This document shows positions 16,798 through 23,671 of a stretch of 64,000 nucleotides of DNA, piece by piece. Every line of letters begins with the position of its first letter. The first letter of the stretch is position 1. Made by a program: the position numbers and the translations under genes. Source of the stretch: CAUSKK01 sp963533935 (GTDB taxonomy: Bacteria > Pseudomonadota > Gammaproteobacteria > Cardiobacteriales > Cardiobacteriaceae); NCBI GenBank assembly GCA_963533935.1, contig CAUSQL010000004.1, forward strand, positions 1 through 64,000, given 5' to 3'. The notes under the pieces were generated by a model that made no database searches, had not been told where the DNA came from, and saw nothing but the letters and a program-made list of their open reading frames with translations.

Positions 16798-17264
16798 AGA
16801 TTTTCTCCGTTAATTGTCAGTTTTTTATGGAAATTTGTCAGGTCCATTAGGGCCTTGAAGAGGAATAGCAGCAGAAAAACCGTGGCCATAAAAATGCCGT
16901 CCAAATTTTGCTCACCGAAAAGCATTAAATAAAGCATGGCCGGCACGAAAATTAGCAAAGTGGCGCCATAGTTCCGGCCCATATATTTGCGAATGGCCGC
17001 CCTCTTTTCCCCATTTTTTATTTTTTCTTCGATTATGGATTTGAGGGTAACGAGGTGCTGCATGGGCAGCAGGAGCGCGGCAATCTGTAAACCAAACCGG
17101 AAAGCGGCCCAATTAAAATTGGTGGTGAATTTAATATTCCGTGCCTCCGGGTCGATAAAGGCACAAATTGCCGCGGCCATGAGCGCATAAATGCCTTTAC
17201 GGAGCAAATTTCTTTCATCAACGCCAATTAATATGAGGGGGAACAGCACCAAAGCATTATTCAT
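16794..17264 (-). CDS. Unknown membrane protein B of the three-gene cassette
   Basis: 156 residues with about four hydrophobic segments (ALVLFPLILIGV; AAFRFGLQIAALLLP; LLIFVPAMLYLMLF; MATVFLLLFLFKAL). A basic motif KRAAIRKYMGRNYGATL in the middle matches GRAAIRNCLLREYFLPL in the upstream gene, and both end LFKA...KxLxI/KRLKL, so the two are diverged paralogues. It overlaps its upstream neighbour by 8 bases and the 45-residue gene by 4 bases. I do not recognise the family. Confidence 0.75.
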   Translation of the reverse strand: MNNALVLFPLILIGVDERNLLRKGIYALMAAAICAFIDPEARNIKFTTNFNWAAFRFGLQIAALLLPMQHLVTLKSIIEEKIKNGEKRAAIRKYMGRNYGATLLIFVPAMLYLMLFGEQNLDGIFMATVFLLLFLFKALMDLTNFHKKLTINGENL

Positions 17265-17745
17265 GGGCAGTCTCCCACAGCTTTAATCTCTTCGCCAGGC
17301 CTACCGTCCTCTGGCTTGCCTTAAAAAGGATAAAAATAAAGGCAGCAATAGCCATTAAAACCACCGATAATTCCGCATTCTTTTTGCTAAAAATCAGATG
17401 AAAACCCGCCAATGGGGTCAGCAAAAGGCACATAAACAGAGGCAGAAAATATTCACGCAGCAGACAGTTGCGAATGGCCGCCCGCCCCTGCCGTTGGCGT
17501 ATGGTTTTTTTAAGCATATGTTTAGCGCTATAGCATGGGTGCATCATTGACGTGATAAACAGAACCATAAAGGCCAAATGTAGAAAAAATTTCATATCAA
17601 AATGGCCCAGAACTAGGGGCCTATCCTCCAGAAAACCGAAAATAAACGCCACGGGCAATAAATAGAGGATTTTTCTTAAATAGGAATAGTTGTTTGCCGC
17701 TGAAATGGCAGAGAGGGGGATAAGGGTAAGCGCGAAGCTGTCCAT
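17257..17745 (-). CDS. Unknown membrane protein A of the three-gene cassette
   Basis: 162 residues, about four to five membrane segments (FALTLIPLSAISA; ILYLLPVAFIFGFL; FLHLAFMVLFITSM; FLPLFMCLLLTPLAGFHLIF; VLMAIAAFIFILFKA). A cytosolic-looking basic loop (MLKKTIRQRQGRAAIRN) is shared with the next gene. It is first in the cassette and is preceded by palindromic repeats. A/T content is somewhat higher than in rhlB. No known domain is visible. Confidence 0.75.
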   Translation of the reverse strand: MDSFALTLIPLSAISAANNYSYLRKILYLLPVAFIFGFLEDRPLVLGHFDMKFFLHLAFMVLFITSMMHPCYSAKHMLKKTIRQRQGRAAIRNCLLREYFLPLFMCLLLTPLAGFHLIFSKKNAELSVVLMAIAAFIFILFKASQRTVGLAKRLKLWETAHE

Positions 17746-17811
17746 GGGGAGTACCTTTAATAAACACAGGCCAGCTAGGCAATTTCTCCGCCAGGGCGGC
17801 CCCTAGGCAAA

Positions 17812-17920
17812 TTTACCGACGGACGGGCGCTTCTGATGTATGTTTATTTAGCGCTTTAAACATACACTATAAGCGCTCTGTTGTTTGTATAAGCATTAAT
17901 TACAGACAGGAGAAGCTTCC
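17812..17920. repeat. Dispersed palindromic repeat copy plus an extra arm
   Basis: Arms TTTACCGACGGACGGGCGCT ... GTATGTTTATTTA and TAAACATACACTATAAGCGC followed by tctgttgtttgtata. A partial arm (attacagacaggagaagctt) follows at 17897-17920. Confidence 0.8.
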
Positions 17921-17930
17921 AAACATTAGC

Positions 17931-18003
17931 GAGGAAGCGTGAGGCCATTAGGCCGAACAGCAGCGAAGCGAAGTGAGCCCCACAGTGGCGAACAACCGCC
18001 CCT
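17931..18003. repeat. Family-B nested repeat copy
   Basis: Contains GGCCGAACAGCAGCGAAGCG, AAGTGAGCCCC and GGCGAACAACCGCCCC, the same module as at 29190-29265, here without a complete surrounding palindrome. Confidence 0.8.
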
Positions 18004-18098
18004 CCTTCGGTAAATTGTCGGCTCGGCAATGGCCGGCAATGCCGCTTCTCTCGGCCGTTTTCGCTAAAATGGCCGCCTCAAAATCCATAGGCTTTCCC

Positions 18099-18647
18099 AT
18101 GCTTCGATATTTATTGCCCCTGCTGCTGTTGGGCTGCGCCAGCCAGCAGAATTTCCACCTGCTGCAATTGCAGCCCCCAGCCACCGCCATTGCTAAGGCC
18201 AGCGCCGGCTCCTACGGCCTGCGCAAGGTCAATCTGCCGGACTACCTCGGCGAAGAAACCATCATCGGCCGCGGCAGCGACGGCGCAATCCTTAAATTTA
18301 AGGAGGATAAATGGCTGGAAACCCCCGACCTGGCCATTCCCACCGCCCTCTACCAGCAGCTGGAACGGCTGAGCAATTCCGCCCATTTCTACCGCTACCC
18401 GCTCAGCGCCAACGTGGTACCGGAACGGGTCATCGACGTGGACATCGAACAGCTGCTGGCGGATTTGCCCGCCGGCGTGGTACATGTGCGCGCCTCCTGG
18501 CAGGTGGCCGGCCAGGAGGAACGTAATCCGCTGCGCCGCCGCTTCAGCCAGGCCGTGCCCCTATCGGGCAGCAGTCCCAGCGCCATCGTGAAAGGTGAGC
18601 AGCAGGCGCTGGAAGCGCTGGCCAGCGCCATCGCCGCCTCCCTATGA
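18099..18647 (+). CDS. PqiC-like (DUF330/ABC-type auxiliary) lipoprotein
   Basis: 182 residues from the ATG at 18099. A lipoprotein signal ends LLLLGC. The mature part begins FHLLQLQPPA and continues GLRKVNLPDYLGEETIIGRG, PTALYQQLERL, VVPERVIDVDIEQLLADLPA and VHVRASWQVAGQE, in keeping with PqiC/DUF330 outer-membrane lipoproteins of MCE lipid-transport systems. No pqiA or pqiB is adjacent. The stop overlaps the nagZ start (ATGA). Confidence 0.8.
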   Translation: MLRYLLPLLLLGCASQQNFHLLQLQPPATAIAKASAGSYGLRKVNLPDYLGEETIIGRGSDGAILKFKEDKWLETPDLAIPTALYQQLERLSNSAHFYRYPLSANVVPERVIDVDIEQLLADLPAGVVHVRASWQVAGQEERNPLRRRFSQAVPLSGSSPSAIVKGEQQALEALASAIAASL

Positions 18648-19627
18648 GCATCATCTTCGGCATTCGGGGCCTAAGCCTGACGGCCCGGGAGCGGGAACTG
18701 CTGCGCAGCCCCAGCGCCGTGGGGGTAATCCTCTTCAGCCGCAACTATCAGGACCGCCAACAGCTGCGCGCCCTCTGCGAATCCATTTACCGGGAGAATG
18801 AGCGTCTCTCCATCAGCGTGGACTGGGAAGGGGGCCGGGTGCAGCGCTTCCGCGCCGGCTTCACCGCCATTCCCGCCATGGGCCGGCTGGGGGAGCTGTT
18901 CGTCCTCCATCGGCAACGGGGGCTGGAACTGGCGCGGGCCTGCGGCCTCATCATCGGCAGCGAGCTGGCGGACTTGGATTTTTCCTACACGCCGGTACTG
19001 GATTTGCGCCACGACGGTTCGCCGGTCATTGGCGACCGCGCCTTCAGCGCCGACCCGGAAGCGGTTTTTCTTTTGTCCCAAGCTCTACGCCAGGGCCTAG
19101 GGGAAGCCGGCTGCGCGGCGGTGGGTAAACACTTCCCCGGCCACGGCTCCATTGACGCGGACAGCCATTTAAGCCACTGCGAAGACCGGCGGCCGGCGGT
19201 CGAACGGGCCCGCGACGAGGAACCCTTCTGGCGCGCCGCCGCCGACGGCATCGAGGCGCTGATGACCGCCCACATCGTTACCCCCGACAGCGGCGGCCAA
19301 CCGGCCAGCTTCGCCCCGGCCCTGCTGGCCCAGCTGCGCCGCCGCTTCGCCGGCGCCCTCATCAGCGACGATTTGGACATGGTCGGTGCGGTCACCGGCA
19401 GCGATTACGGGGCCAAGGTGCGCGAAGCCCTGGCCGCCGGCCTGGATTGCTGTTTGATTTGCAACAATTTCGCCGCCATCGAACGGGCATTAGGCGAAAC
19501 TTATCCAACGGCGGCGGGCCGCCGCGAACGGCTGATGCATTTAAAGCGCCGCCACCCACCGGACCCGCATTTATATAAAGAAGCCCGAGAAATTTTCAAT
19601 TTATGGCAGGAAAACCATGGCCAATAA
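18644..19627 (+). CDS. nagZ: Beta-N-acetylhexosaminidase NagZ (GH3)
   Basis: 327 residues. GH3 motifs: KHFPGHG at 162-168, DSHLSHC, and ISDDLDMVGA at 240-249 with the nucleophile Asp. The signature usually read as VDQEGGRVQR is VDWEGGRVQR here (Trp61). NagZ removes GlcNAc from anhydromuropeptides in the cytosol during peptidoglycan recycling. It overlaps the PqiC-like gene upstream by 4 bases and the DsrE-like gene downstream by 11 bases. Length matches the family (about 340). Confidence 0.95.
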   Translation: MSIIFGIRGLSLTARERELLRSPSAVGVILFSRNYQDRQQLRALCESIYRENERLSISVDWEGGRVQRFRAGFTAIPAMGRLGELFVLHRQRGLELARACGLIIGSELADLDFSYTPVLDLRHDGSPVIGDRAFSADPEAVFLLSQALRQGLGEAGCAAVGKHFPGHGSIDADSHLSHCEDRRPAVERARDEEPFWRAAADGIEALMTAHIVTPDSGGQPASFAPALLAQLRRRFAGALISDDLDMVGAVTGSDYGAKVREALAAGLDCCLICNNFAAIERALGETYPTAAGRRERLMHLKRRHPPDPHLYKEAREIFNLWQENHGQ

Positions 19628-19985
19628 GCTCGTAATCATCATTTTGAACTCGAACCCGGAGAACGGCGCGGAAATTCTGGAACCGGTCTACCACGCCACC
19701 ATCGCCGCCTCCATGGACTACAACGCGGAAATAATCTTCGCCGGCCGGGCCGGAGAACTGGTAATCCGCGGCGTGGCGGAGAAAATTCCCTCCATGCGCA
19801 AGGCCGACGAAACCGTCTACGACCTCATCAAGGACGCCTACCAGTCCGGCGTGGTCATTAAGGCCAGCAAATTCGTAGTGCAACACTGGGGGGATAATCT
19901 TATTGCTGAGGTCAGCGAAGTGGTCAGCGGCAGCTACATCGTCGGCGAAATCATGAACGGCAGCGTTACCACCCTGTCCTATTAA
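19617..19985 (+). CDS. DsrE-like family protein
   Basis: 122 residues. The start MANKLVIIILNSNPENGAEI, a central EIIFAGRAGELVIRGVAEKI and SGVVIKASKFVVQHWGDNLI resemble the alpha/beta DsrE/DsrF-like fold, here without an obvious catalytic Cys, so sulfur-relay activity is doubtful. Cytosolic by appearance. It overlaps nagZ by 11 bases and precedes hpt by 25. Confidence 0.7.
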   Translation: MANKLVIIILNSNPENGAEILEPVYHATIAASMDYNAEIIFAGRAGELVIRGVAEKIPSMRKADETVYDLIKDAYQSGVVIKASKFVVQHWGDNLIAEVSEVVSGSYIVGEIMNGSVTTLSY

Positions 19986-20010
19986 TCTTTCAACTAAAGA
20001 CAAACTTTTA

Positions 20011-20562
20011 ATGAATTTATCCAATAATCAATTGCAGGAAATCCTTGCGAACAGTGAGTGCCTTATCAGCGGCAGCGCCATCAACGAGGCCTATGACCGG
20101 CTGGCCCAGCAGCTAAATCTCCACTATCAGGGGCTAAATCCCCTGATTCTGGTGGTAATGAATGGCGGCCTAATCCCCGCCGGCCAGCTGCTCACCCGGC
20201 TGAATTTCTTCCACCGCCTCGGCTATCTGCACGCCAGCCGCTACTTGGATAACCGGGGCGGGAGTACGATAAATTGGCTGGCCCGGGCCAGTGCGCCGGT
20301 AACCGGCGAGCATCTGCTGCTCATTGACGATATTTTTGATGAGGGCCTAACCATTAAGGCCGTCGTGGAAGAGTTGCGGAAGGAAGAACCCGCCAGCCTG
20401 AAAACGGCGGTGCTCCTCAATAAGCAACATGAACGCAAAGTGGCCGGCTTTCAACCGGATTTTGTCGGCTGTCCCGTAGCGGACCGCTATATTTTCGGTT
20501 GCGGCATGGATTACCACGGCTATTTTCGCCACCTCACCGGCATTTATGCCCTGAAAAACTAG
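20011..20562 (+). CDS. hpt: Hypoxanthine-type purine phosphoribosyltransferase
   Basis: 183 residues. The PRPP loop LLLIDDIFDEGLT lies at about 102-114, preceded by LILVVMNGGLIPAGQLL and followed by TAVLLNKQHE and PDFVGCPVADRYIFGCGMDY. This order fits Hpt-type enzymes that salvage hypoxanthine and guanine with PRPP. Its 3' end overlaps the convergent 20559 gene by 4 bases. Confidence 0.88.
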   Translation: MNLSNNQLQEILANSECLISGSAINEAYDRLAQQLNLHYQGLNPLILVVMNGGLIPAGQLLTRLNFFHRLGYLHASRYLDNRGGSTINWLARASAPVTGEHLLLIDDIFDEGLTIKAVVEELRKEEPASLKTAVLLNKQHERKVAGFQPDFVGCPVADRYIFGCGMDYHGYFRHLTGIYALKN

Positions 20563-20972
20563 TGGTCGAAGATATAGTTGCCGTTAAGGGGTTCGGCGCT
20601 GATTAACTCGCCGTCCTCGAAGTACAGCTGCATTTCCAGGGGAATGGGGCGTTTCTGAATGTCCACCAGCACATAGATAATATTTTTCTTGGTCTGGGTC
20701 TGGCTCGGCACCACCAGGGCAACAAAACGCAGCTTTTCCCGCTGGGGCCGGTAGGGATTTAACTTTTCGTAGATGGCCGGCAGGGGCTTGGGCAGCTGGA
20801 CAAACTGTCGAAAGGCTTGGGCCTGCTGGGGGGAAAAGCCCTCGCCGCCTTCGCTATACAGCCAAAGCTTTAAACCACATTCCAGATTATCCAAATAAAT
20901 GGGCTCAACGCTGGCAACGATGCCGTCTTCATTAATGAGACTGATGTTCTCCGGCAATAGGGGCTGTTCCAT
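20559..20972 (-). CDS. Hypothetical protein
   Basis: 137 residues, acidic, no signal peptide or membrane helix. Distinct stretches are LINEDGIVASVEPIYLDN, GLKLWLYSEGGEGFSPQQ, RFVALVVPSQTQTKKNIIYV and YFEDGELISAEPLNGNYIFD. It looks like a small beta-rich cytosolic domain; I do not recognise the family. GGAAG lies before the ATG. It is convergent with hpt and followed upstream by two repeats. Confidence 0.7.
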   Translation of the reverse strand: MEQPLLPENISLINEDGIVASVEPIYLDNLECGLKLWLYSEGGEGFSPQQAQAFRQFVQLPKPLPAIYEKLNPYRPQREKLRFVALVVPSQTQTKKNIIYVLVDIQKRPIPLEMQLYFEDGELISAEPLNGNYIFDH

Positions 20973-21049
20973 AATCTTCCTGTAAAAATGAAAAAATTAT
21001 AGTGGGCGAAATGGGGTCGGTGAAGGGCTAAGGCTGGCCTTTTCGCAAT

Positions 21050-21179
21050 ATACAAACGTACGGGCGCTTAGACTGTGTGTAATTTATGCTGTAAATACAT
21101 ACATACTAAGCGCCCGTCTGTTTGTAAATTGATTAATTCGACCATTTACATACGGACGGGCGCTTCCCCTATTTGTAAA
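21050..21179. repeat. Dispersed palindromic repeat copy plus single arm
   Basis: A full copy at 21050-21127 with 5-mers agact and agtat in its arms. A further arm at 21144-21179 (TTTACATACGGACGGGCGCT) reaches the pth stop. Confidence 0.82.
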
Positions 21180-21747
21180 ATCTATTTGCTGATTTGCTGT
21201 GCAACTGGTGCATGGCCTTTTCTGCTCCTTGGCCCAGCAGCAGCGGCAGAATGTTTATGCCCCGCTGTAGGGCTTCATCAATTTTCTGCTGGCCGTCCCG
21301 ATTTGGCACCCCCAGCACGTAATCCACCACCTGCCCCTTCTCCCGCGGCCGGTCAATGCCAATGCGCAGCCGGTAAAAATCCCCCGTGCCCAGCACGCGC
21401 ATGATGTCGCGCAGGCCGTTGTGGCCGCCGTGGCCGCCGGCGAATTTCAGGCGCACTTCTCCTTCCGGCAAATCCAGCTCGTCGTGGACCACCAGGATTT
21501 CCTCCGGTGTCAGCTGATAGAAGTGGGCCAGCGCCCCCAGGGACTTACCGCTGACATTCATAAAGGTTTCCGGCTTCAGCAGGTGCACCGGCTGGCCCGC
21601 AATGGCTGTCTTACAGTGCTGGCCGAAGAATTTGGCCTCGTAGCTAAAACGCTCTTGCAGCTGGTCCAAAAGCCAAAAACCCGCGTTATGGCGGGTTCTG
21701 GCATAGCGTTCGCCCGGATTACCCAGGCCGGCGATGAGTTTAATCAT
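21169..21747 (-). CDS. pth: Peptidyl-tRNA hydrolase
   Basis: 192 residues. Catalytic residues Asn10 and His20 sit in IAGLGNPGERYARTRHNAGF; VHDELDLPEGEVRLKFAGGH and GHNGLRDI complete the active site. Pth frees tRNA from dropped-off peptidyl-tRNA in the cytosol. It overlaps rplY by 4 bases, the usual rplY-pth pair. Confidence 0.97.
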   Translation of the reverse strand: MIKLIAGLGNPGERYARTRHNAGFWLLDQLQERFSYEAKFFGQHCKTAIAGQPVHLLKPETFMNVSGKSLGALAHFYQLTPEEILVVHDELDLPEGEVRLKFAGGHGGHNGLRDIMRVLGTGDFYRLRIGIDRPREKGQVVDYVLGVPNRDGQQKIDEALQRGINILPLLLGQGAEKAMHQLHSKSANRFYK

Positions 21748-22379
21748 TCCCCAGGAGAGGGCTCTTCACCGGCGGGTGCCGCCTCTTCTTCCTCATGGAC
21801 CTGTGGATAAATTACCTGGGCTACCACGCCGTCAGCCCGCTCGTCATCGTGGGCCAAACGTACGCCTTTGGGCAGTTTCAAATCCCGCAGCCGCACCGCT
21901 TCGCCGATGGCCACGTCGGTCATATCCACCTGAATGTTTTCCGGCAGGTTACGCGGCTCGGCAATAATTTCCACGTTGTTGAGCAAGTGCTCCACAATGC
22001 CGCCGTTCTGCTTAACGCCGGCGCAGATGTCTTCATTGATGAAGTGTAGAACCACGGTGGTTTGTAGTTCCTGACCTTTAACCACCCGCTGTAAATCCAG
22101 ATGCTGGTAAAGGGGCTTGTAAAGGTGCCGTTGTACGGCGCGCACGATTACTTCCTGGTCCGGCTGACCTTCCACCTTCAGGTTAATCACCTGGGAATAG
22201 AAGCTGTCAAAGCGGCCCCAGCGCACCAGTTCATTTTGTACCAGGGTAATTGGTAACGGTTCGCCCTCACCACCATAAACAATGGCTGGCACCAAGCCCT
22301 GATGACGTAGGCGGCGGCTCGCACCTTTCCCACTATCCTTACGCACGGTGGCGTTCAATGTATAAGCATATCCGCTCAT
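21744..22379 (-). CDS. rplY: 50S ribosomal protein L25 (general stress form, Ctc)
   Basis: 211 residues. The 5S-binding N-terminal domain (TLNATVRKDSGKGASRRLRH, VPAIVYGG) is followed by the TL5/Ctc C-terminal domain (LLNNVEIIAEPRNLPENIQV, LPKGVRLAHDD) and an acidic tail (EEEEAAPAGEE). GGAG precedes the ATG. It lies after the prs terminator and before pth. Confidence 0.96.
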   Translation of the reverse strand: MSGYAYTLNATVRKDSGKGASRRLRHQGLVPAIVYGGEGEPLPITLVQNELVRWGRFDSFYSQVINLKVEGQPDQEVIVRAVQRHLYKPLYQHLDLQRVVKGQELQTTVVLHFINEDICAGVKQNGGIVEHLLNNVEIIAEPRNLPENIQVDMTDVAIGEAVRLRDLKLPKGVRLAHDDERADGVVAQVIYPQVHEEEEAAPAGEEPSPGE

Positions 22380-22389
22380 CTAATACTCC

Positions 22390-22424
22390 AAAAAATAAAA
22401 AGGAGCGCTTGCGACCAGCGCTCC
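22390..22424 (-). terminator. Terminator after prs
   Basis: On the minus strand GGAGCGCT-ggtcgca-AGCGCTCC is followed by TTTTTATTTTTT. It lies between the prs stop and the rplY start, so rplY-pth expression would need read-through or its own promoter. Confidence 0.88.
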
Positions 22425-22437
22425 CGGGGAAAGCTCC

Positions 22438-23370
22438 CTAGAAGAGAGCCGAAATGGACTCATTGACGTGTATGCGCCGAATGGTTTCGGCAATTAACCC
22501 GGCAATGGGTAAAACTCTAATTTTTTCACAGGCCTGGGCGTCCGGCCGCAGGGGAATGGAATCGGTAACTATCAGCTGGTCCAGGCCGGAATTATTGATA
22601 TTTTCCAGGGCCTTACCGGACAGAATGGCGTGGGTGGTATAGGCCACCACCTTGCTGGCACCGCGCTCCTTCAGCGCCGTGGCCGCATTGGTCAGAGTGC
22701 CGGCCGTGTCCACCATATCGTCTACCAGAATGCAATCGCAGCCCTCAATGCTATCGCCGATGATGTTCATCACTTCGGATTCATTGGGCCGTGGCCGCCG
22801 CTTGTCGATGATGGCCAGCTTGGCGTTAATCAATTTAGCCGTCGCCCGCGCCCGCAGCACGCCACCCACGTCCGGGGAAATAACCACCGGATTGGTGAAG
22901 TTCTGCGTTTTCAGGTCATTCATGACGATGGGAGTGGAATAGATATTGTCCACGGGGAAGTCAAAGAAGCCCTGAATTTGGTCCGCGTGCAAATCCAGGG
23001 TTAGTACCCGGTCAATGCCAACGCTGGCAATCATATTGGCCACCACCTTGGCGGAAATGGGCACCCGGGCCGAGCGGGGCCGCCGGTCCTGGCGGGAATA
23101 GCCAAAATAGGGAATTACTGCGGTGATGCGGTCCGCCGACGCCCGCCGCAGCGCGTCGCTAAGAATAAGCAATTCCATAATGGAATCGTTGGTGGGATAA
23201 CAGGTGGGTTGAATGATAAAAACGTCTTTGCCGCGCACGTTATCGCGAATTTCCACTTGAATTTCGCCGTCGGAGAATTTGCCTACGTTGGCGTTGCCGA
23301 GGGGTAAACCGAGAAATTGCACTGCCTGCCGGGCCAATTGGGGGTGGGCATTGCCCGTGAATACAACCAT
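22438..23370 (-). CDS. prs: Ribose-phosphate pyrophosphokinase
   Basis: 310 residues from the ATG at 23370 (MVVFTGNAHPQLA), preferred because AGAGGC precedes it; an ATG at 23385 adds five residues. Motifs: GKFSDGEIQVEIRDNVRGKD, YFGYSRQDRR, LTLDLHADQIQGFFD and the PRPP loop CILVDDMVDTAGT. It makes PRPP from ribose-5-phosphate and ATP. PRPP is also the ribose donor for the DPPR synthase at 59.2 kb. tRNA-Gln lies 50 bases upstream in the same direction. Confidence 0.97.
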   Translation of the reverse strand: MVVFTGNAHPQLARQAVQFLGLPLGNANVGKFSDGEIQVEIRDNVRGKDVFIIQPTCYPTNDSIMELLILSDALRRASADRITAVIPYFGYSRQDRRPRSARVPISAKVVANMIASVGIDRVLTLDLHADQIQGFFDFPVDNIYSTPIVMNDLKTQNFTNPVVISPDVGGVLRARATAKLINAKLAIIDKRRPRPNESEVMNIIGDSIEGCDCILVDDMVDTAGTLTNAATALKERGASKVVAYTTHAILSGKALENINNSGLDQLIVTDSIPLRPDAQACEKIRVLPIAGLIAETIRRIHVNESISALF

Positions 23371-23420
23371 ACTGCCTCTAGACATGGACACGTTATGCAC
23401 CTTTATGTGAATTGGAAAAA

Positions 23421-23495
23421 TGGCTGGGGTAGCTGGATTCGAACCAACGCATGGCGGGATCAAAACCCGCTGCCTTACCGCTTGGCTATACCCCA
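23421..23495 (-). tRNA. tRNA-Gln (UUG)
   Basis: 75 nt including encoded CCA. Acceptor TGGGGTA pairs with TACCCCA; the anticodon arm is GCGGGTTTTGATCCCGC with TTG anticodon; the T arm is GGTTCGAATCC. It is upstream of prs on the same strand. Confidence 0.95.
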
Positions 23496-23541
23496 ACAAT
23501 AAGAAAGTATCTTGAAAAAATCTCTTTGCGAGAAGAGGCAG

Positions 23542-23569
23542 ATTATAGGTCCTAAAAAATAAATTGCAA
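23542..23569 (-). promoter_or_regulatory. Sigma70-type promoter for tRNA-Gln and prs
   Basis: On the minus strand TTGCAA at 23569-23564 and a perfect TATAAT at 23547-23542, with 16 bases between, 46 bases upstream of the tRNA 5' end. Confidence 0.7.
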
Positions 23570-23671
23570 GGCTTTTTTCTTGGCGGGCGGCGCCGGCCAT
23601 AAATTAAGAAAAATTCATGTTTAATCTTTTAAATGTAGAATGGTTCGCCTGATTTAATTTAAGGAATTAGC

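Noticed and set aside
21075..21404. 109-codon plus-strand frame
   Set aside because: It starts in a repeat and continues antisense to pth.
23385..23499. N-terminal extension of Prs
   Set aside because: It is a translation of the tRNA-Gln gene and spacer.
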